Shown here piece by piece: positions 44,024 through 53,928 of a DNA stretch of 64,000 bases. A model generated the notes under the pieces. That model worked only from the letters and a program-made list of their open reading frames with translations, ran no database searches and was not told the origin of the DNA. This DNA comes from Labilibaculum antarcticum (lineage in GTDB: Bacteria; Bacteroidota; Bacteroidia; Bacteroidales; Marinifilaceae). Made by a program: the position numbers and the translations under genes. The stretch is taken from the NCBI RefSeq assembly GCF_002356295.1, contig NZ_AP018042.1, forward strand, positions 5,302,361 to 5,366,360, in the 5' to 3' direction. Position 1 is the first letter of the stretch, and each line of letters starts with the position of its first letter.

Positions 44024-47000
44024 TTATATCCCAGTCTTCCTTTTTAGTTTGTAAATGATATTTGAAGTATACCTGGATTGATCAAAAATTTCAAATTCGA
44101 ATCCATTTTCACCAGCAATTTTCTCTATTCTTGTTCCCGAAAAGAAGAATAAGTTCTTGTATTTTGTTTTGTTAAAATGCAATAATTTTGTTGAGAAGAG
44201 CTCTGTTAGTTTTGTTCCTTTCGTGCGCTTCTCCAAATCGGTGTCTGCATCACGAATAATAATCTGTCCTCCGGGCTTAAGATTCTGCATGCACTTTTTG
44301 ATACAAACCGATTGCAGCGATTCTGGCATATAGTGCAGTACATCATTTAAAATATAGGCATCCGCTTTTGGCGGATCAACTTTTGAGATGTCACAAATCT
44401 CAAATTGCAATCCTTCGATTTTAGCATGAGCCTGCGCTGCCAGTTTAATTTTTTTCTCGTCATAATCCAATGCATAAATTTCACGCTTTGGAGAAACAAA
44501 CTTAAGCATGGCTGCTAAAAATCCATATCCACAACCAATATCACAAACAACAGCCTCTCTGGGGATTGTTTTGTCAAAAAAATTATAATTGTGTTCCAGT
44601 CTCATCTTCACACGTAAATACCATTCTAATACCGGGCCTTTGTAGATATAGGCTTGAACCAATTTATTGGCAAAATAATCAGGAGTCTCAAGCTCTTGTC
44701 TCATTCTATCAAATTCTGATCGGAAAAAAGAACACAATTGTTTGCTTCGCTGAACGTAGGTTATTGTTTTAGAAAACTCCTCTTTCTTTATCAAATCAAA
44801 AAATTGCAGTGTAATCTGACCATTTTTAAGGAAGAATTCATTTCGATCCATGCAATGATTTGCACCATGAATTAGAACGGGCAATACATCAAGTGATAAT
44901 TTCTCAGCCAAAAATGCAGCTCCGTTATGAAATCGAGCTATTTCACCATCTCTTGTTCTGCGTCCTTCGGGAAATATAAGTACCGAGTAGCCATTGTCAA
45001 CACATTTCTGAAGAGGTTCAACAACCTCCTCCATTCCTTTGCTTGTTGGATGAAAATCAAGAAATTTCACAATAAACCCATAGAAGGGATTGTTCCAAAC
45101 CCAATTATTCGTAATCACTACAATTTTTGGATGTAACATGAAAAGCAAAACCAAATCGAGATGAGATTGATGGTTGCTAACAATTAATTTAGGAGTGCTT
45201 AGGTCGAATTTTTCGCGATTGATAAACCTCTTTTTAATTCCAAAGATGCTGTAGACTATAAATTTACTGCAGAACTGAACCAAAGAATGAAAAATATACT
45301 TCTTCGTTTTCATTCGAATGGGCAAAATCAGTAAAACAGGTATCAGTGATGTTAATGCTAAACATCCGGTTACAAATTGGATCAATGCGAATACCGAAGA
45401 AAACAAATTGGAGATAATTACCGGGCTGGTTCGCTCTTTACCATTCGTAAAATACAAAAAGCGATAACAAAGAGGTAATAAGGTAAAACTCAGAAACAGA
45501 ATGGATCCGATTCCGATAATTGATAAGGCGGCAATGGATTGTAGAGCAGGATGCTTGGCAAATATCAAGACTCCGATGCCCGCAAAAGTCGTTATTGCTG
45601 ATAATAAAATGGAAAGCTTAGCGGATTTAAGTTCATTAGTACCATATTTTCGGTTTTCGATGAGTGCGTTTAGAATAAAAACGGCGTAATCAACACCTAA
45701 TCCAAAAATAAAGGTTGAAATAATGATGTTAAAGATATTGAATTCGATGCCAAACAGCCCCATCAAACCAAGTGTCCACAGCCAGCTAAGTAAAAGAGGA
45801 ATCATGGCAATTATTGCCAGCTCGAACCGACCGTAAGAAATTAAAAGCACAAAGAATACTGCAAATAACGATATCCATACCAATCGGCTAAAATCATCTT
45901 TTAAGGTATCCACCAGATGGTTCGAAAAATATTGTTTGTCCCAAAGCACCGCATCATTGTCTGTTTCAATGGTTGAATACAAGCTTTTTTTATCTTTCTG
46001 ATCCACCCGAAGGGTATTTAAAAGATAGACTTTATCCTTCTTTTTCTTAAGCAGGGATGAGAACAATCCATCAATAATGAATTCCTGATCGCTTTCTGAC
46101 AGGTAGGTATACTCTTTTGCCAATATGTTCTCGAAAGAAGAAAAAGCTTCTGGTTTAAAATGATTTTGAGCACCGGCTTCCTTTACTAACCGAATACTAT
46201 TCTTCTTTGTATTCTCTGTCCAAAAAGAATTCCAACGATCTAATCTTATCTGTTGTTCTTTCTTTGATTTTAAAATAGAACCGGGACTTGAAATATTACG
46301 AATAACTCCTTGAGTTTGTAAAGAATCTATTACGGCAGTATATGTCTCAAATTTAGTTAAGGCAGCATCGACCGACTCCCCTCCAACAACAAAGAAAACT
46401 GAACGAAAAGCGACAGAACTAATCTCCTTTAATTTCTGTTCTGTATTTTTCAAATACTCAGTTTGGTAGTTCAAAGCATTCAAATCGGTATTAAAAACAA
46501 CCCGACTAGATGTAAATATAGAAGCTATTGTACAAGCAAGGATAATCCATTTCGTCAACTTAAACTTGTCAAATTCTATTGCTGTAATTTTATCTAAGAA
46601 TGGAATCTCATTTACTTTTTTGGCTGTCGATTCAGACTCTAAAAACTGAGGTGTTATGATGAGCACAAATAGTACAGCACTAATTATGCTAAGGGCGGCA
46701 AAGACTCCAAGCTCCTGTAGTGCTGGCGAATCAACAAAATACAAACACAAAAATGCAATGGAAGTGGTGACACCACTAATCAATAAAGGTTGTGACAATG
46801 TATCTAAAAGTCCTTTTACCGATCGTTTAGATCTGAAATTAACGTATGCATGAAGGGTATAATCTATGGTTATTCCCATTAAAATAGATCCAACACCTAA
46901 GGCAATTGCTGATATGGATCCTTTCACCCAGTAAAAGCACCCCAAACTAACAGAAATGCCAAAAACAACAGGCAAAAACACGAGTATGAAAATCCGCCAT

Positions 47001-47866
47001 GAGCGAAACAACAGACTAATTAGTAAAATTAAAAGAACCAAAGCCAAACTAACAGTCAGTAGTATATCTCTCTTTATTTGAATTGCATTACAAACTGCAA
47101 CAACCGGAGCGCCATAATAATCTAAAGTGCAAATTGCATTGTCGACTTCGGTTTTGGCTCGAGCAATGTTCTCAACCAAAAGGGCATTGTTTCCTGTATC
47201 AGAAGAAGCAAAAGCCGACTCCATGAAAAAGAACAAATGATAACCATTATCAGAAAACAAATAGTTTTGGTACAGTTTATATGCATCGCCTAGTTGCAAA
47301 CGCTTTAGCTTCTCCAAAACCAATGGCGTAAAATGAAGCGGATCATTTAAAATATAGGAGCGCATTCCAATGCCGGCAGGTGTCATTAAAGCTTTAAAAT
47401 TCCCTTCAATCGTATTTTTAATAGATGACTCATCAATGCGTTTGGCAATGACTTCATAATCTTCCTTTTCCAAGAAGAGAGGAAGGTTTCTATAAAAAAC
47501 ATCATAGGCTTGACTCACTTTGTCTTTCCCAAGGCCTAAGCTCATCTTTTTAATTAAAGAGTCAGCTGGATTCATTGATTCAACAAATCGAGTAGCAGTA
47601 ACAATTAAGGAATCGTAATTGGGTGCTAAAAGGGTGTCTTTTTGGGAAACTATTAAAACGATTTTATTTGAGAAATCGATGTTCTCCATTAGTTGGTTGA
47701 CGACCTTCGTTTCCCCACTACTCATCAGCACCTTAGAAATATCCTCTTCGAAATGAATTTTTGAGGTACCAAGCCACAAAAAAGCCAGCAATACTGCAAC
47801 AGCAATAGAACTAACAATACGAAAGCGCTTAATAAATAAGAATATACTCCAAAAGAAAGTTCCCAT
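44024..47866 (-). CDS. Trifunctional MMPL transporter / lysophospholipid acyltransferase / methyltransferase
   Basis: From the ATG at 47866 the product has 1280 residues. Residues 1-~800 are an MMPL/RND-type exporter with two sets of six helices (GVGSILMGITIDYTLHAYVN and GLGVDYAVFILNAL are the TM4/TM10-type motifs). Residues ~870-1060 are a PlsC domain with SNHQSHLDLVLL (NHX4D, about 897) and IFPEGRRTRDGE (about 965). Residues ~1080-1280 are a class I methyltransferase with CDIGCGYGFLAAML (about 1107). This fusion is known in Bacteroidota pigment clusters. It probably loads and flips the lipid-linked polyene across the inner membrane and modifies it. Confidence 0.92.
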   Translation of the reverse strand: MGTFFWSIFLFIKRFRIVSSIAVAVLLAFLWLGTSKIHFEEDISKVLMSSGETKVVNQLMENIDFSNKIVLIVSQKDTLLAPNYDSLIVTATRFVESMNPADSLIKKMSLGLGKDKVSQAYDVFYRNLPLFLEKEDYEVIAKRIDESSIKNTIEGNFKALMTPAGIGMRSYILNDPLHFTPLVLEKLKRLQLGDAYKLYQNYLFSDNGYHLFFFMESAFASSDTGNNALLVENIARAKTEVDNAICTLDYYGAPVVAVCNAIQIKRDILLTVSLALVLLILLISLLFRSWRIFILVFLPVVFGISVSLGCFYWVKGSISAIALGVGSILMGITIDYTLHAYVNFRSKRSVKGLLDTLSQPLLISGVTTSIAFLCLYFVDSPALQELGVFAALSIISAVLFVLIITPQFLESESTAKKVNEIPFLDKITAIEFDKFKLTKWIILACTIASIFTSSRVVFNTDLNALNYQTEYLKNTEQKLKEISSVAFRSVFFVVGGESVDAALTKFETYTAVIDSLQTQGVIRNISSPGSILKSKKEQQIRLDRWNSFWTENTKKNSIRLVKEAGAQNHFKPEAFSSFENILAKEYTYLSESDQEFIIDGLFSSLLKKKKDKVYLLNTLRVDQKDKKSLYSTIETDNDAVLWDKQYFSNHLVDTLKDDFSRLVWISLFAVFFVLLISYGRFELAIIAMIPLLLSWLWTLGLMGLFGIEFNIFNIIISTFIFGLGVDYAVFILNALIENRKYGTNELKSAKLSILLSAITTFAGIGVLIFAKHPALQSIAALSIIGIGSILFLSFTLLPLCYRFLYFTNGKERTSPVIISNLFSSVFALIQFVTGCLALTSLIPVLLILPIRMKTKKYIFHSLVQFCSKFIVYSIFGIKKRFINREKFDLSTPKLIVSNHQSHLDLVLLFMLHPKIVVITNNWVWNNPFYGFIVKFLDFHPTSKGMEEVVEPLQKCVDNGYSVLIFPEGRRTRDGEIARFHNGAAFLAEKLSLDVLPVLIHGANHCMDRNEFFLKNGQITLQFFDLIKKEEFSKTITYVQRSKQLCSFFRSEFDRMRQELETPDYFANKLVQAYIYKGPVLEWYLRVKMRLEHNYNFFDKTIPREAVVCDIGCGYGFLAAMLKFVSPKREIYALDYDEKKIKLAAQAHAKIEGLQFEICDISKVDPPKADAYILNDVLHYMPESLQSVCIKKCMQNLKPGGQIIIRDADTDLEKRTKGTKLTELFSTKLLHFNKTKYKNLFFFSGTRIEKIAGENGFEFEIFDQSRYTSNIIYKLKRKTGI

Positions 47867-47874
47867 CAAATCTT

Positions 47875-49038
47875 CTATTTTCTTCGTAAGATTAACAACA
47901 ATAAATATGAAAAACTCCCACTAAAAATACCTGCAACACTAGCTAATACCATACTACCAATGGCATATTGCAACAAGTTATTGGTGATTGAATCAAGACC
48001 AAAACCATCCGAAAAACTTAAATTAGCCATGGGAATCCCCATAATTAATGCTCCGGTTGCTATGCTCCCGAAAATAATGAATGGAATCATGGGTGGAATG
48101 CTAATATTCGCGGCAACAATTACGAAGGGTTTATGCAATTTTAATAAGTATGCCAAGGCCAGCGCAACAATCATCTGATACCCCCAAATAGGTACAATTC
48201 CCATAAAAACACCAAAACCTATTGATGTTGCTAACTTGAAATTGTTTTCACCTTTAATGTCCAAAAAAGCTTTTATATTTTTCCACGTCAGGTTCTTGAA
48301 AAAATCACGTGGCTTGATATAAGCAAAAGCGATGAAGCATAAAATTGTGGTTAAAACACCGATTCTAAAAAAATCTTTAAATGGTCGGAAATGAGTAACT
48401 CGATCCTCTCCCTGATCATATATAATTTGTATCGGTTCCGAAATAATAGGTATACCACTCCATGATGCTCGTACGGGAACCTCTATTTCGTATTCGAACT
48501 TTGTACAGTAAAAAGTAATTTCCGCAAGTTTTTTTATTGGGTAAACCCGATAGCCGGATTGAGTATCCGGAAGTCTTACACCAGTTTCGACCAGGAACCA
48601 AAAATTCGAAAAACGATTCCCAAAACTGCTTCCTTCAGGAACATCTTTCTGGCTCATATTTCGAGCTCCTATAATTAATGAATTAGGTTCCTCTTTCAAT
48701 CGTTGAATCAACTTTGGAAGATCCTCGGGAAAATGCTGCCCATCAGAATCTATGGTGATTGCATATTCGTAACCCAATTCCAATGCTCTTTTGAATCCAT
48801 TTCGCAAAGCACATCCTTTTCCTTTGTTCTTACTATGCGTTACAATTTCAAGCGATGATTGATAGCTTTTCAGAATGGAATCCGTTGAATCGGTCGCTCC
48901 ATCGTTTACAACAATTACATTACTTGTATGCAGTAATACCCTATCGATTACATCAGCAATTGTCCGTTCGTTATTATAACTTGGAATAATTACGCAAACT
49001 TTTAGGTCTTTAAACAACTTATTCACTGACATTCGCAT
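47875..49038 (-). CDS. Family 2 glycosyltransferase fused to DUF2062
   Basis: The 387-residue protein has a GT2 domain at 1-230 (VCVIIPSYNNERTIADVIDR, ITIDSDGQHFPEDL with the DSD metal site). DUF2062 follows at about 265-375, with several membrane helices (TSIGFGVFMGIVPIWGYQM and PPMIPFIIFGSIA). It should use an activated sugar at the membrane. In aryl polyene clusters a GT2 enzyme of this type is regularly present. Its start overlaps the stop of the hotdog gene by 20 bases. Confidence 0.87.
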   Translation of the reverse strand: MRMSVNKLFKDLKVCVIIPSYNNERTIADVIDRVLLHTSNVIVVNDGATDSTDSILKSYQSSLEIVTHSKNKGKGCALRNGFKRALELGYEYAITIDSDGQHFPEDLPKLIQRLKEEPNSLIIGARNMSQKDVPEGSSFGNRFSNFWFLVETGVRLPDTQSGYRVYPIKKLAEITFYCTKFEYEIEVPVRASWSGIPIISEPIQIIYDQGEDRVTHFRPFKDFFRIGVLTTILCFIAFAYIKPRDFFKNLTWKNIKAFLDIKGENNFKLATSIGFGVFMGIVPIWGYQMIVALALAYLLKLHKPFVIVAANISIPPMIPFIIFGSIATGALIMGIPMANLSFSDGFGLDSITNNLLQYAIGSMVLASVAGIFSGSFSYLLLLILRRK

Positions 49039-49390
49039 TCCCTTTTAGTTTAAAATAAACGGTGCTTTCACCATAAATTTTTGCATTTATTTTGTAAACA
49101 TCTTCAGTCATTTTATGCGCAATATCCACAAAAACAAGTTCAGATTCTTTAGGCTCCCACATACTAATGAATTTCATATCGGAAATTGAATTGAAAAACA
49201 AATCCTGACTTAAATGATCACTAAGAATTTCTTTTACCATCTCCATTTGACAAACCCCTGGAGTGATTGGATTTCCGGGAAAGTGTCCCTCAAAAATCTC
49301 ATGGCCAGCATTAATACTCACCTTAAACTTTAAAGTAGAAGGCAATTCACTCTCTACCTGTTCGTATGTATATAATTTATTTAGCAACAT
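49019..49390 (-). CDS. FabZ/ApeI-like hotdog dehydratase
   Basis: The 123-residue protein contains EIFEGHFPGNPITPGVCQME, the catalytic HFP..P..PG..xxE block of FabZ-like dehydratases with both His and Glu kept. It is a second dehydratase of the cluster besides the one on the plus strand. Coupled by overlap to the downstream glycosyltransferase gene. Confidence 0.85.
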   Translation of the reverse strand: MLLNKLYTYEQVESELPSTLKFKVSINAGHEIFEGHFPGNPITPGVCQMEMVKEILSDHLSQDLFFNSISDMKFISMWEPKESELVFVDIAHKMTEDVYKINAKIYGESTVYFKLKGNANVSE

Positions 49391-49392
49391 AA

Positions 49393-49998
49393 CTACTTAA
49401 TTCTTTTAAGCTCCATTTTCAACTTTATTGGCCAGTGTTGTATTTGAATGGAATTTGAAACACCTTTTTCCTGCTCATTAAATTCAATATGTATTCGATT
49501 AAAAAATCCTTTAGAATCGATTTTCTGCATCAGTGTATTCTCGTAAAAATAGAAATCCCTACTCTCCTTTTTTTGATACTTTAAGATTGCCTTCTCTTCA
49601 TCTTTAAATCGTAAACCTTCTTGTTTCGGAGCTTTTACAAGCAAAAGAAAATCTTGATGCATCAACTTAAACAAACTCTTTTTCCGAATTGGCTCCATAC
49701 AATAATTCAGATCATAACTATCTGACGTAAAGCTCATGTCGAATAAAGTCATTCCAACCTCCGACATTAAAAGCATGCGGTATTGATCAATGCCATCTTG
49801 TTTCAAAGCAAAAATTCCCGAAAAATAATGCTTATAAACACTAATACTTCCCCGAAAAACAGCTTCATTCAATCCCTCCTTAAACAGTGGAGTTCTCTCT
49901 TCAACCCTCTTGCTATTTGATAATTTAGAGGCTGTTCTATTTGTACTGCATGAAAAACAAATTAAGCAGGAACTAATTAGGACTAAAAGTACTCTCAT
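49393..49998 (-). CDS. Outer membrane lipoprotein of the pigment cluster
   Basis: From the ATG at 49998 the 201-residue protein has a lipoprotein signal with the lipobox around LICFSCSTNR. The mature part (AVFRGSISVYKHYFSGIFAL, MLLMSEVGMTLFDMSF) resembles the LolB/DUF4292-like beta fold. Its start overlaps the lolA-like gene by 26 bases, so a LolA-LolB-like pair for moving the pigment lipid to the outer membrane is possible (inference). Confidence 0.75.
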   Translation of the reverse strand: MRVLLVLISSCLICFSCSTNRTASKLSNSKRVEERTPLFKEGLNEAVFRGSISVYKHYFSGIFALKQDGIDQYRMLLMSEVGMTLFDMSFTSDSYDLNYCMEPIRKKSLFKLMHQDFLLLVKAPKQEGLRFKDEEKAILKYQKKESRDFYFYENTLMQKIDSKGFFNRIHIEFNEQEKGVSNSIQIQHWPIKLKMELKRIK

Positions 49999-50635
49999 CA
50001 ATTATCGTGTTAAATTCTCTATTCTCGAACCTGATATCAGTAAAATCACCAGTAGATTCAATCATTTTAATACTGCTAACGGCCAAATCTGTTTTTTCGA
50101 ACCGAATCTCAACACCAGAAACGTAAGCTTTCAAAGCTTCATTCTGCGGATTAAGAGTTAAAAGGTATTGCTTGGCAGATTCCTTTAAACTCATTTCAAA
50201 ATCTTTATTTTTACCCAAATCACCTTTGATAGCTCCTAACATCAAATCGTTTATTTGCTTAAATACGGCATTGGAATTTGCATCAAATTGATTCGTTTTA
50301 TTTTTGTCTTTAATGATGATTTTATCGCCATTAAATAAAATTAGATACTCAAATGGTTGAGTATATTCCCATCGAAGCATATTCTCCTTTTTAAAACGAA
50401 AAAGTCCCTCTGAGACAATTGTTTCGGTCATAAAACTCAAATGCTTTTCTTGTACAAATCGACTTTTAATGGTTTCAATAGACGAAGCCACTTTATTAAT
50501 CTCTATTTGCACAGCCTCTATATCTTTCACAGAAGTGAAATTTTGAGCCTTTGCTTCTGACGTTGTTATGCAAAAGATAAAACCAAAACACAATAAAGCT
50601 TTTAAACATATATTATTCATACAATCTGTTTTCAT
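49973..50635 (-). CDS. lolA: LolA-family outer membrane lipoprotein carrier
   Basis: The 220-residue protein has a signal peptide ending EAKAQN and a LolA fold: IKSRFVQEKHLSFMTETIVS, GLFRFKKENMLRWEYTQPFE and YLILFNGDKIIIKD are the hallmark strands. LolA-like proteins in aryl polyene clusters carry the lipid pigment through the periplasm. It is followed by an overlapping lipoprotein gene. Confidence 0.9.
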   Translation of the reverse strand: MKTDCMNNICLKALLCFGFIFCITTSEAKAQNFTSVKDIEAVQIEINKVASSIETIKSRFVQEKHLSFMTETIVSEGLFRFKKENMLRWEYTQPFEYLILFNGDKIIIKDKNKTNQFDANSNAVFKQINDLMLGAIKGDLGKNKDFEMSLKESAKQYLLTLNPQNEALKAYVSGVEIRFEKTDLAVSSIKMIESTGDFTDIRFENREFNTIIDESTFSPN

Positions 50636-50644
50636 ATAAAAGAC

Positions 50645-51418
50645 TTAGCTTTTTTCATTTACTCTCAAAGCAATATCAATCCTTTGAGTTTTGTAATTAT
50701 TTTCTTTCAAAAAAGGCAGTAAGCCTTCTAAAATTGTGAGAACATGAGGTGAATGATCATGTAACAAAACAATATCCCCCGATTTTAATTCCTTTTTTAT
50801 TTTTTGCAAAGCCTTACTTCCCTTAGAGTCTGACGTATCAAAAGAACGGATCGTCCAACCGATACATTTCATATTAAGGCTTGTCACTGCTTTTGCAATA
50901 TTTGGATTACTAACGCCAAAAGGAGGTCGGAAATATTCCGATTTACTTCCTGATAAGCGCTCAATAAGCTCATTCGTTTTTTCAAGTTCTGCAATAATAT
51001 TGGTGACCGATTTGGCGGGGAATTTCACTTCATGTAAATAACTGTGATTGCCAACAAAATGACCTTCGGTAAACAAGCGTTGTGCCAATATGGGATTTTC
51101 TTCAAGATGTTTTCCGATACAAAAGAAATTGGCTTTTATTTCGTGTTTTTTCAACAAATCCAAAACAGCTTCGCTTTGTTCTTGCGGACCATCATCAAAA
51201 CTTAAGAATATTTCTTTCTCCGAATTAGGAATCTCACAAATAATTGGCATAAAAAATTGCCATCTTACATTTACCACTCCACAAATCAACACACATACAT
51301 ATACCAACAGACCCAAAATCAGAACGACCCAAGAATAGGAAAACTCAACAACTTCCAAAATAAAGGAAAGCAGAGCAAGTAAAGTAAGGACTATATTGCT
51401 TATTGTGAACTTCGACAT
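50645..51418 (-). CDS. Polysaccharide deacetylase (NodB-type)
   Basis: The 257-residue protein has two N-terminal membrane helices and a NodB domain: IFLSFDDGPQEQSEAV with the metal/catalytic DD, GNHSYLHEV with the His pair, YFRPPFGVSN with the Arg-Pro-Pro-Phe-Gly motif, and GDIVLLHDHSPH. All catalytic residues are present. Its start overlaps the stop of the upstream ketosynthase-like gene by 19 bases. Its presence in a polyene cluster suggests deacetylation of a sugar on the pigment lipid, but this is not shown. Confidence 0.87.
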   Translation of the reverse strand: MSKFTISNIVLTLLALLSFILEVVEFSYSWVVLILGLLVYVCVLICGVVNVRWQFFMPIICEIPNSEKEIFLSFDDGPQEQSEAVLDLLKKHEIKANFFCIGKHLEENPILAQRLFTEGHFVGNHSYLHEVKFPAKSVTNIIAELEKTNELIERLSGSKSEYFRPPFGVSNPNIAKAVTSLNMKCIGWTIRSFDTSDSKGSKALQKIKKELKSGDIVLLHDHSPHVLTILEGLLPFLKENNYKTQRIDIALRVNEKS

Positions 51419-52467
51419 TTTGTCAATAAAATAAATGTATATGAATTATGTCTTGATGAATTTACAAGTAAAACTTTTTCAATTTCTTGATCTTTTTCTC
51501 CCTGTAAATAAGTCGCTTCGCCAATACTATCGTTCTGTATGGCTGTGTGTGCCATCCACAAAGCAAAACTAGTGTCTGTATCGAAACTGCCCGAACAATG
51601 TTTAAATCCTGCTACTATCGAATTCTCAAAATCGGTATTTAGCAAAGGAACTAAATTCTTGGTGTTAGGAGTTCCATCCAGACCCAATAGTAATAAATTG
51701 ATATCACTGGAATGTAAATTGTGCTTGGCTAAAAATTTCTGAACTAAACTATTGCAATCGCAGCTTGCAGTACGATGAATCTCAATATCTACCAGTTTGG
51801 ACGATTTTGAGCTTCCCTCTTTCGAGGATACAACAAAAAACCCAGCACCTTCGCCTACTATTACACCTGAATTAGAAGCCTTTTTTAGTCCATTCTTATC
51901 CAGTTCTTTCTCTGCCAGGCAACCCATTTGTTTCCACAGATTTAAGCTGAGAGGCGTCAGTTCATCAAAACCACCAAGCAATACATTTTTAGCCTCTCCT
52001 TCCTCAATCATCATTATCGCATCAATCAAACCCGTTTCAAAAGACGTTTCTTTTTGCGAAAAAGTATAATTTGGTACTCGCAAACCTTTAATCAAGGCAA
52101 TTTGTCCTCCCACGGCATTGTGTGTCGATCGAATAAAAGCAGTGGGATTCATTAATTTCTCACCATTCTCGTGCATTTGTTTTAAAAACACACCTGTATC
52201 ATCAATACAACCTAGTCCGGTTGTTGTTATTATGGCATCAATACTATTTGGTTCAACTTGATTTAAACAATCAAATGCTGACACCAAACTAAATTTCACG
52301 AGTCTGCTCATGCGTCGCAACATGGCTGGTGGTATGTATTCCTTATATACAGGATCGATCACCTTAAGACCCGAGTTTTCAGATAAAACAGTATTCTCCG
52401 GCCATTTTGTAGTTCCCAGAGTTTCCTGAGCTGAAACCATTGATGATGCATTTATATATATGGCCAT
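51400..52467 (-). CDS. Ketosynthase-like protein without active-site Cys (chain-length-factor-like)
   Basis: The 355-residue product has the KAS fold (INASSMVSAQ..., TTGLGCIDDTGVFLKQM, NSGVIVGEGAGFFVVSS). The nucleophile position, normally ACASS, reads YTFSQKETSFETGLIDA here and the first His motif HGTGT is LLGLDGTPNT; only KHCSGSFDTD keeps a His. It cannot condense by itself. It probably pairs with the active KAS encoded just upstream as a chain-length factor, as in aryl polyene and type II polyketide systems. Confidence 0.82.
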   Translation of the reverse strand: MAIYINASSMVSAQETLGTTKWPENTVLSENSGLKVIDPVYKEYIPPAMLRRMSRLVKFSLVSAFDCLNQVEPNSIDAIITTTGLGCIDDTGVFLKQMHENGEKLMNPTAFIRSTHNAVGGQIALIKGLRVPNYTFSQKETSFETGLIDAIMMIEEGEAKNVLLGGFDELTPLSLNLWKQMGCLAEKELDKNGLKKASNSGVIVGEGAGFFVVSSKEGSSKSSKLVDIEIHRTASCDCNSLVQKFLAKHNLHSSDINLLLLGLDGTPNTKNLVPLLNTDFENSIVAGFKHCSGSFDTDTSFALWMAHTAIQNDSIGEATYLQGEKDQEIEKVLLVNSSRHNSYTFILLTKCRSSQ

Positions 52468-52469
52468 TT

Positions 52470-53654
52470 TTATATTTTTGAAAACACAAGACTACTATTA
52501 TTCCCTCCGAAACCGAAAGAATTTGACAGCACGTGTTTTATTTCAGACTTCTCATACTGATCTATCGGAACAATATGTGAATCTTCATCCGCTTCAGAAA
52601 AGTTTAAACCAGCATAAAGTTCCTGATTCTGTATCGCCATGATTGAAAAAACACCTTCAATACCTCCGCAAGCACCTAAAGTATGACCTGTAAATGCTTT
52701 TGTAGAACTAAAAGGTGGATTATCTCCAAACAAATTACCAATTGCTCTCGCCTCTGATGAATCGTTATTTGGTGTGCCAGTGCCATGGGCATTGATATAG
52801 GAAATGTCGGCACATTTTAAGCCAGCAACTTCCATCGCTTTTTGCATAGACAGACTGGCTCCAATCCCTTCGGGCGAGGATGCTGTTTGATGATGAGCAT
52901 CATTCGCATTGGCATATCCTGATAAAACAGCAAGAGCTTTGTTTGGTTTGGCAATATCTTCAGCCTCCAAAACAATAAAACCAGCTCCTTCGCCTAAATT
53001 TAGGCCAGCTCTGGATCTATCAAAAGGTCGACAATACTCACAATCGAGTATCAGTAAACTATTAAATCCATTTAAAGTAAAACAAGATAATGCATCTGTT
53101 CCTCCTGCAATTACCCGATCTGCTCTACCCGATTTAATCAGGCGAGCACCCATCATTATGGCGTTTGCCGCCGATGAACAAGCTGTGCTATAAGTCGTAA
53201 CGAATCCTCCTATTCCCAGATAGGAAGCTATTTTTTCGGTAGAATCACCACATGGGTGAAGATTCAGAACTTTATGCAAGTCTTTCTCCGAATCAAAATC
53301 GACAATCTGTTCAGTCAAATCCATGCCTCCAACGGTTGTTCCTGAAACTAAAGCACATGTTTTTAGCTCATCAAGCGTTAGACCAGCCATATTAGCGGCT
53401 TCACGAACAGCGAGAATCCCCAACATACTGGTTCGGGAAATCAATTCATCTTCATCAATGCCTAAAATGGATTTCAAGTCTGTATTGGAGTATTTAACTT
53501 CTCCCAAAACAAACTTGTCTCGAAGCCTTGTCTGCAAGTATTTAATTGGGGCAATTCCCGTATGCCCATTTTGAAGTGCATGGATATTCTGCTTCACCCC
53601 TAAACCTAGAGCGGAAACAATGCCTAAACCTGTTACAACAACCTTTCTCGACAT
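52470..53654 (-). CDS. Beta-ketoacyl-ACP synthase (FabF-type, complete active site)
   Basis: The 394-residue enzyme has Cys159 in TYSTACSSAANAIMMG, His in YINAHGTGTPNND and His in KAFTGHTLGACGG. It has the GLGIVSALGLG start and SNSFGFGGNNSSLVF end of FabF-type KAS. It is two bases from the CLF-like gene, so a KS-CLF heterodimer is likely. Downstream of its own ACP gene. Confidence 0.9.
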   Translation of the reverse strand: MSRKVVVTGLGIVSALGLGVKQNIHALQNGHTGIAPIKYLQTRLRDKFVLGEVKYSNTDLKSILGIDEDELISRTSMLGILAVREAANMAGLTLDELKTCALVSGTTVGGMDLTEQIVDFDSEKDLHKVLNLHPCGDSTEKIASYLGIGGFVTTYSTACSSAANAIMMGARLIKSGRADRVIAGGTDALSCFTLNGFNSLLILDCEYCRPFDRSRAGLNLGEGAGFIVLEAEDIAKPNKALAVLSGYANANDAHHQTASSPEGIGASLSMQKAMEVAGLKCADISYINAHGTGTPNNDSSEARAIGNLFGDNPPFSSTKAFTGHTLGACGGIEGVFSIMAIQNQELYAGLNFSEADEDSHIVPIDQYEKSEIKHVLSNSFGFGGNNSSLVFSKI

Positions 53655-53672
53655 AATGCTGAGTTGAACTAT

Positions 53673-53924
53673 TTATGAATTCGCCTTTATGTATTCTGCC
53701 ATACTTGTTAAAGTAACAAACACTTCACGTCCTTTATTCGGATCTGTTATTTTAATTCCGTAATCACGTTCCATTAAAACAATTAATTCCAAAGCATCAA
53801 TAGAATCAAGGCCTAATCCATCACCAAAAAGAGCTTGATCAGCTTCAATCTCATCCGGTTCCATATCTTCCAGGTTTAATTCCTTAATTAACTTGATCTT
53901 TAATTCTTCAATTAATGAATCCAT
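53673..53924 (-). CDS. Acyl carrier protein 2 of the pigment cluster
   Basis: The 83-residue acidic protein has the site GDGLGLDSIDALELIV with Ser41. It is between a KS-like fragment gene and the second complete KAS gene. A second ACP is usual in aryl polyene clusters. Confidence 0.9.
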   Translation of the reverse strand: MDSLIEELKIKLIKELNLEDMEPDEIEADQALFGDGLGLDSIDALELIVLMERDYGIKITDPNKGREVFVTLTSMAEYIKANS

Positions 53925-53928
53925 TCTA

